Source: Trichomonas tenax (lineage: Eukaryota > Parabasalia > Trichomonadida > Trichomonadidae). Taken from it: DNA of 20,799 bases. The position numbers and the translations under genes are program-made. The DNA is taken from contig JALKBU010000914.1 of NCBI GenBank assembly GCA_023091735.1, forward strand, positions 1 through 20,799, written 5' to 3'. Below the pieces are notes generated by a model. That model was not told the DNA's origin. It was given only the letters and a program-made list of their open reading frames with translations, and did no database searches. Shown piece after piece: positions 17,293 to 20,799 of the stretch; the first letter of the stretch is position 1, and each line of letters opens with the position of its first letter.

Positions 17293-18411
17293 ACGTTAAT
17301 TTTTCTGACTTCATTTATTTTTTCTTTTGTTCAAAACTGTGTTAAACAATTTTTCTGTTCCTTCCATCTGCAAGTCCCATATAATTGCAAATGTTTAACA
17401 CGGTATAAAATAGTAATAAAAAGCTCTTATGATGAACTCTTTCAAGGAAATTATGAAACGAATACAACAAACGTTAAAAGTCAATCTACAGTTGGTTTAA
17501 GTTTTACCACAGGGAATCACTACGTTGTTAACTCAAAATTCGAAAGTATAACAAATCATGGAATACTATTCGAATCTTCATCTGATTCCAGCAAACTGCT
17601 TTGTGAGTATTGTTATTTTTCCGACATTGTACAAAATCTAAATAGAGGGTCTGCAATTAGATTCAAAGGAGAAGAAATAATCATCAATCATGTTTGTGGG
17701 ATGAGTTGTGATTCACAGAATCATTCGGGTCCTTTTTCTCATGTCGAACATATTTTTTCTAATGATGTTAAAAATATTTTATATTTTTCCAGTATTTCTA
17801 TGTGTGGATCAGAAAGTAGCCGTGGCATGGCATGTGTCTTTGTTTCTGGATACACTTTTGTGAAAAATTCAAATTTCTCACAATGCAAAGGTCGTCATTT
17901 CAGTTCTGTTGATTTCAATTTACAAAACAAACCATCATTTCTTGAATATTCATCAATAGCAAATGGAACAGCTTCTCAATATTCTATTGTTCTAATTGAA
18001 TATAGCCAATTCACAGCAAAAATAAATTTTTGTAACTTTTTCGGAAACAACGGAAATAATGTGTTTGATATATTTGAAGCGATAGCAGAAATGGAAAATT
18101 GTTCTATCATCGAAAATAGATTAAATTATTTCTTTTGGCTATATCAATCAACACTTACAGTTATTCATTGTTATTTCAGCAATAATCGAAATCTTGTTGA
18201 AACAGCAACAATTCTTGGTTCATGTTCACTCACCACTTCAAATATGAATACCGTAAAGTTTAATATCTCTTTTCAAAATCTGTATTTTGATCTATGTAAA
18301 CCAACACAAATCAAGACACAACAATTTAGATGCAGCAACTTTCCCTACAACATTTATGCATTGAAATCCAAACTTATATTACTTTCATCAATGACAAAAT
18401 TCTTTTTCTAA
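17293..18411 (+). pseudogene. 5' part of a trichomonad surface protein, start codon lost and C terminus truncated
   Basis: A long open frame of about 372 codons. It begins with a signal-peptide-like segment (LIFLTSFIFSFVQ) followed by Cys-containing sequence (NCVKQFFC, NCKCLTRYK). The body is made of short Asn/Ser-rich strands with recurring ...C.F..N.. motifs (CYFSDIV, SNFSQCKG, CNFFGNNGNN, CYFSNNRN), the look of right-handed beta-helix, Pmp-like trichomonad surface proteins. No in-frame ATG precedes the hydrophobic segment. The codon in the expected start place (17293) is ACG, one change from ATG; the open frame itself extends back to a GTG at 17272. The frame ends without stalk or membrane anchor, which the fragment at 15905-16869 shows such proteins have. 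Alternatively it is expressed from a non-ATG start as a secreted protein, which I think less likely. Confidence 0.6.
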
Positions 18412-18519
18412 AGCATTTTTCATTTTATATCAAGATCAAAATATTTCATTAAAGGCGATATAGTTATTGAATGAAGTAAATTAAATTCTAATTTTCGTCA
18501 GTCTTAGTAGTAGAAATAG

Positions 18520-18600
18520 GGGTTCTATGCTATTTTTTGCAACTTTATATAGTGGGGACAATAATGATATATAATGGGGGGAAAATTAATTTAATTTTTT
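18520..18600 (+). repeat. Duplicated ~80-bp upstream region, copy 1
   Basis: Imperfect direct repeat of about 19060-19140. Shared blocks in order are a GGGGTT start, TATATAGTGGGGACAATAA, a second ATATATA-(A)TGG(G) block, and TTAATTTT. It stands before the truncated frame at 18628. Confidence 0.7.
18581..18600 (+). promoter_or_regulatory. Promoter-like motif, copy 1
   Basis: GAAAATTAATTTAATTTTTT, 28 nt before the ATG at 18628; the most diverged copy of the motif GGGAAAAACTAAGTTAATTTT. Confidence 0.45.
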
Positions 18601-18627
18601 AATTATTATAAAAGCGACATTATATAG

Positions 18628-18756
18628 ATGGTAACGATTCAGCCCGAGATTATGAATAAATACATTAAAGACTTTGAAAAACAAGAAAATAATGACCATG
18701 AAATACCTCAACGATTAGGTCGTGGTCTAAATCCTGAATGGATTAAAGTTAGTTAG
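18628..18756 (+). pseudogene. Truncated paralogue of the 207-residue protein
   Basis: A 42-codon frame beginning MVTIQPEIMNKYIK and ending LNPEWIKVS plus TAG. It matches residues 1-44 of the gene at 19644 (MVTIQPELMNKYIK ... LNPEWVK), including the bases around the ATG (TATATAGATGGTAACGATTCA). Similarity stops abruptly after the AAAG following GAATGGATT, then a hairpin comes at 18762. The domain that should follow is absent, so it is a broken copy. Confidence 0.8.
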
Positions 18757-18761
18757 TAATG

Positions 18762-18807
18762 AGATGTTCGCATTCACCGTGACTTCGCCACGGCTCTGCG
18801 AACATCT
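18762..18807. repeat. 46-base nested hairpin with CTTCG apex
   Basis: AGATGTTCGCA (18762-18772) pairs with TGCGAACATCT (18797-18807), 11 of 11. Inside it CCGTG pairs with CACGG around ACTTCGC. A run of T's follows, like a terminator, and it sits exactly where the paralogue at 18628 is cut short. Confidence 0.8.
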
Positions 18808-18887
18808 TTTTATATTATAGTTACGACAGAGTTAGTTTTACAAATTAGTGTCCCCCCATATAGAAAATAAATTTTTGAATTACTTAG

Positions 18888-18905
18888 AAACTAACGTTAA
18901 TTTTA
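18888..18905 (+). promoter_or_regulatory. Promoter-like motif, copy without a long gene
   Basis: AAACTAACGTTAATTTTA closely matches AAACTAAGTTAATTTTA of the copy at 19115. The next frame of any size is the 25-codon one at 18979. Confidence 0.45.
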
Positions 18906-18978
18906 TTTTAAAACTTATGACTTTATAAAATCTGATCAGTTTTTAAAATAATTTATTTTTTTATTTCCTAAGTAAAGA

Positions 18979-19056
18979 ATGAGTCAGTACATTTTTTATA
19001 AAACATTCCCCGAACGTTTACAGAAGTTATTCATGAATGATGTAAGTAGTATATGA
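18979..19056 (+). CDS. Possible small protein (25 residues)
   Basis: ATG frame reading MSQYIFYKTFPERLQKLFMN and five more residues, then TGA. It follows a copy of the promoter-like motif and AAGTAAAGA just before the ATG, similar to AAGTAAAAAAGC before 19644. It could be a genuine short product, the stub of a decayed gene, or chance. No family recognised. Confidence 0.25.
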   Translation: MSQYIFYKTFPERLQKLFMNDVSSI

Positions 19057-19059
19057 AAG

Positions 19060-19140
19060 GGGGTTGGTTGCCAATTTTTGTAACTATATATAGTGGGGAC
19101 AATAACTAATATATATAGTGGGAAAAACTAAGTTAATTTT
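19060..19140 (+). repeat. Duplicated ~80-bp upstream region, copy 2
   Basis: Direct repeat partner of about 18520-18600, with TATATAGTGGGGACAATAA identical in both. A reverse-oriented TGTCCCCCCATATAG relative lies at 18849-18863. Confidence 0.7.
19115..19140 (+). promoter_or_regulatory. Promoter-like motif, copy before the 124-residue gene
   Basis: AGTGGGAAAAACTAAGTTAA then TTTT, ending 39 nt before the ATG at 19180. It is identical over 24 bases to the copy at 19577. Confidence 0.6.
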
Positions 19141-19179
19141 AAATTTTATTTATTTTTATTCTTACATAAACAGCGACCA

Positions 19180-19554
19180 ATGTCGAATATAAAATGTGAC
19201 AAAATAGATGAAAGAGTGATTGAAGACGGAGTTCCAGTTTATATTTTAAGATTTAAAGGTAAACAATATTATAGAATGATAAATCCTGAGTACATAAAAC
19301 ATATATTTCTTAAAGAAGACTGTGAGGTATTAAATCCCGAAGACTATGAAAACTCTAAATCAATAATTTGTTATAAATATATAGGTAATGACGAAAGATG
19401 TAAAATGAAGGATAAAATTTATACAGTAAGATATAATGAATGGAAAAATGATAAAATAAGAAAACATTTTGGAGATTTCGGAAATAAAACATCATATTTT
19501 AAATCAAGTGTTTATGAAACTGTTCGTATGAATAGGCTAATGTATGAATCCTAA
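19180..19554 (+). CDS. Small element protein with one F-x3-DCE-type domain
   Basis: A 124-residue protein (ATG, MSNIKCDKIDERV). Residues 34-98 (INPEYIKHIFLKEDCEVLNP, then YKYIGNDERC and YNEWKN.KIRKHF) are clearly paralogous to residues 129-193 of the next gene. The pattern of a helix, Asp/Asn-Cys-Glu-(Val/Leu)-(Leu/Ile), Tyr-Glu-Asn, a YKY strand and a late Trp resembles short DNA-binding or accessory domains repeated in transposon, phage and giant-virus proteins, here without the usual zinc cysteines. The family is remembered, not verified. Very Lys/Asn-rich, AT-rich codons unlike PTEN or the 8781-12296 gene. Together with the motif upstream this suggests an element gene rather than a resident gene. 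Confidence 0.65.
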   Translation: MSNIKCDKIDERVIEDGVPVYILRFKGKQYYRMINPEYIKHIFLKEDCEVLNPEDYENSKSIICYKYIGNDERCKMKDKIYTVRYNEWKNDKIRKHFGDFGNKTSYFKSSVYETVRMNRLMYES

Positions 19555-19576
19555 TGGGTTTTTATTTTTGGATGTT

Positions 19577-19602
19577 AGTGGGAAAAACTAAGTTAATTTT
19601 TT
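19577..19602 (+). promoter_or_regulatory. Promoter-like motif, copy before the 207-residue gene
   Basis: AGTGGGAAAAACTAAGTTAA then TTTTTT, ending about 42 nt before the ATG at 19644. It starts 22 bases after the stop codon of the preceding gene. Confidence 0.6.
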
Positions 19603-19643
19603 ATTATTTAATTTTTAATAAGTAAAAAAGCAACTATATATAG

Positions 19644-20267
19644 ATGGTAACGATTCAACCCGAGCTAATGAATAAATACATCAAAAAGTCTATGGAAAAC
19701 ATTAAAAATCAAGAAAATGAAAACTACACCATACCTCAACGATTAGGGCATGGATTAAATCCTGAATGGGTTAAAGAACAATTTAGAAAACAAAACTGTG
19801 AATTAATATCTGAATATGAAAATTGTAATTCAGAAATGACATATAAATATGACGGTAAGATGTATATAACAACATGGAAGAGATTCCAAAAAGGAGATTA
19901 TGAACATAAACGACTAAAACTTTCTGATAAAGAAATTAAAGTCATAGATGAACCCAAAGAAGATGGAATTAGTATTTATTGTTATAAAAAAGTGAGGGGT
20001 AAGAATGGAATGGTAAACAGAAAAGTTTTAAATCCTGATTACATAAAACATCAATTTATTAAAGAAGATTGTGAAGTATTAAACGCTGAAGACTACGAAA
20101 ACACAAAGACAAAATTAAAATATAAATATATGGGTAATGATGAAAGATGTAAAGATAAAGATAAAGATAAAATTTATTTAATTTCATATAACAATTGGCA
20201 CTCATTAGGTATTAGAAAACATTTTAAAGAATACGGAAAATCAACAAAATTTTTCAAGGGAGAATGA
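19644..20267 (+). CDS. Element protein with two tandem F-x3-DCE-type domains
   Basis: A 207-residue protein (MVTIQPELMNKYIKK). The N-terminal 30 residues are charged. Domain 1 at about 38-85 reads LNPEWVKEQFRKQNCELISE, then TYKYDGK and TTWKRF. A linker of roughly 45 residues follows. Domain 2 at 129-193 reads LNPDYIKHQFIKEDCEVLNA, then YKYMGNDERC and SYNNWHSLGIRKHF. Domain 2 is shared with the gene at 19180 and the N-terminal 44 residues with the broken frame at 18628, so the three arose by duplication. The KDKDKDK stretch at 169-176 comes from a short tandem repeat (AAAGAT units). Function unknown; a DNA-associated role is inferred from the resemblance described for the 124-residue gene. The likely host is a large Polinton/Maverick-like element, common in trichomonads, but no polymerase, integrase or capsid gene lies in the window. 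Confidence 0.7.
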   Translation: MVTIQPELMNKYIKKSMENIKNQENENYTIPQRLGHGLNPEWVKEQFRKQNCELISEYENCNSEMTYKYDGKMYITTWKRFQKGDYEHKRLKLSDKEIKVIDEPKEDGISIYCYKKVRGKNGMVNRKVLNPDYIKHQFIKEDCEVLNAEDYENTKTKLKYKYMGNDERCKDKDKDKIYLISYNNWHSLGIRKHFKEYGKSTKFFKGE

Positions 20268-20701
20268 ATTATATTTTTGGATGTTATTGGGGGAAAGTTT
20301 TGAAAAAAAATGTTTTCATACGTATAGAAAATTGAGAGGGTTAAAATCGAAATCGCGAAAATATTTTGCTTTGAATTTTGAATAGTGACTCAAATGTGAA
20401 AATAAGAAAATATGAGAGAGAATGATAATTAAAATTTACAAAGAGACGGTTAATGAAAATTTTTCATAAAATTATTTCTGAGTGTTTACGATTAAAATTT
20501 AATGTTTTACGTTAACGAATGTGTCAAGATTTAAAATTTGATGTTTTAAGTTAATTTTTTATGTGGCACAGGTGGACCGAGTGGACCAGGTCCAAAAGTT
20601 CTATTTAAAAACTATGACAACATGACATTTTGACAACATTGGGGTATGAACAAAAATAAAGTTAATTTTTTCAATAATTTATTTTTTTTAATTTCTCTAA
20701 A
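20268..20701. other. Spacer with repeats before the last gene
   Basis: No gene over 20 codons. A direct repeat lies at 20490-20515 and 20528-20554 (GATTAAAATTTAATGTTTTA and GATTTAAAATTTGATGTTTT). The second copy ends in AAGTTAATTTTTT and is followed at once by a 15-codon frame (ATG at 20561). At 20571-20593 GTGGACC occurs twice and GGACCAGGTCC is a palindrome, a GC-rich island in AT-rich DNA. Confidence 0.5.
20656..20671 (+). promoter_or_regulatory. Promoter-like motif, copy before the last gene
   Basis: ATAAAGTTAATTTTTT, ending about 31 nt before the ATG at 20702. It shares AAGTTAATTTT with the copies at 19115 and 19577 but not their GGGAAAAAC part; a GGGG lies 15 bases upstream. Confidence 0.5.
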
Positions 20702-20799
20702 ATGACAACAAACAACAACACTGAACAAATCATAAATTCATTAGTTGAGGAATTAATTAAAACTGAATCACAAACATTAAATGAAAGGATAAATGACAA
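20702..20799 (+). CDS. Partial gene running off the right end
   Basis: ATG followed by 31 open codons to the end of the window (MTTNNNTEQIINSLVEELIK, then TESQTLNERIND). The start is supported by the promoter-like motif 31 nt upstream, spaced as for the other genes in this cluster. The visible part is Asn/Glu-rich and helical; no family can be assigned. Confidence 0.55.
   Translation, partial: MTTNNNTEQIINSLVEELIKTESQTLNERIND

Noticed and set aside
1..20799. CRISPR array, bacterial operon signals, snRNA or rRNA genes
   Set aside because: No regularly spaced identical repeats, and no U6 ACAGAGA-type core or rRNA core was recognised on either strand.

Overview
The window looks like nuclear DNA of a trichomonad protist, with Tritrichomonas foetus or a close relative as best guess (inference). 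It is very AT-rich with long intron-less genes. Short Inr-like sites (TCA+1 Y T T) lie 13-32 nt before three start codons. There are decayed ankyrin-repeat genes of the expanded trichomonad type and remnants of a surface-protein family. There is a PTEN gene, and a eukaryotic tRNA-Thr with an oligo-T stop. No bacterial signals (Shine-Dalgarno sites, operons) were seen.

Layout. 1-617: mostly AT-rich spacer with one coding-like patch. 618-2582 (-): CATCHR-type tethering subunit, best match Exo84 of the exocyst, preceded by a 34-35 bp tandem repeat. 2869-2941 (+): tRNA-Thr(TGT). 3229-6262 (-): wrecked ankyrin-repeat gene whose repeats are separated by TTCATTA-rich spacers. 6800-6970 (-): the tail of a second one. 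7110-8516 (-): unknown all-helical protein. 8781-12296 (-): unknown 1171-residue protein with three ~95-residue repeats and four C-terminal membrane segments. 12909-13865 (-): PTEN lipid phosphatase with P-loop and C2 domain. 13995-15140: non-coding stretch unusually rich in stem-loops. 15184-15901: foldback element with two perfect 135-bp inverted arms and a related central hairpin. 15905-16869 (+): broken 3' half of a surface protein (stalk, membrane anchor, acidic tail). 17293-18411 (+): 5' part of a related surface protein, truncated and lacking an ATG. 18520-20799 (+): cluster of small paralogous proteins behind a shared promoter-like motif, possibly part of a large DNA transposon or virus-like element running off the right end.

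The intact genes between 600 and 13900 are separate housekeeping or signalling genes on the minus strand, each apparently with its own start site. Exo84 would act in exocytosis and PTEN in phosphoinositide signalling; both touch the plasma membrane, but nothing shows co-regulation. The right third is accessory DNA. The two most unusual items are the nested foldback element and the right-hand gene cluster, whose recurring motif differs from the Inr-like sites of the resident genes.
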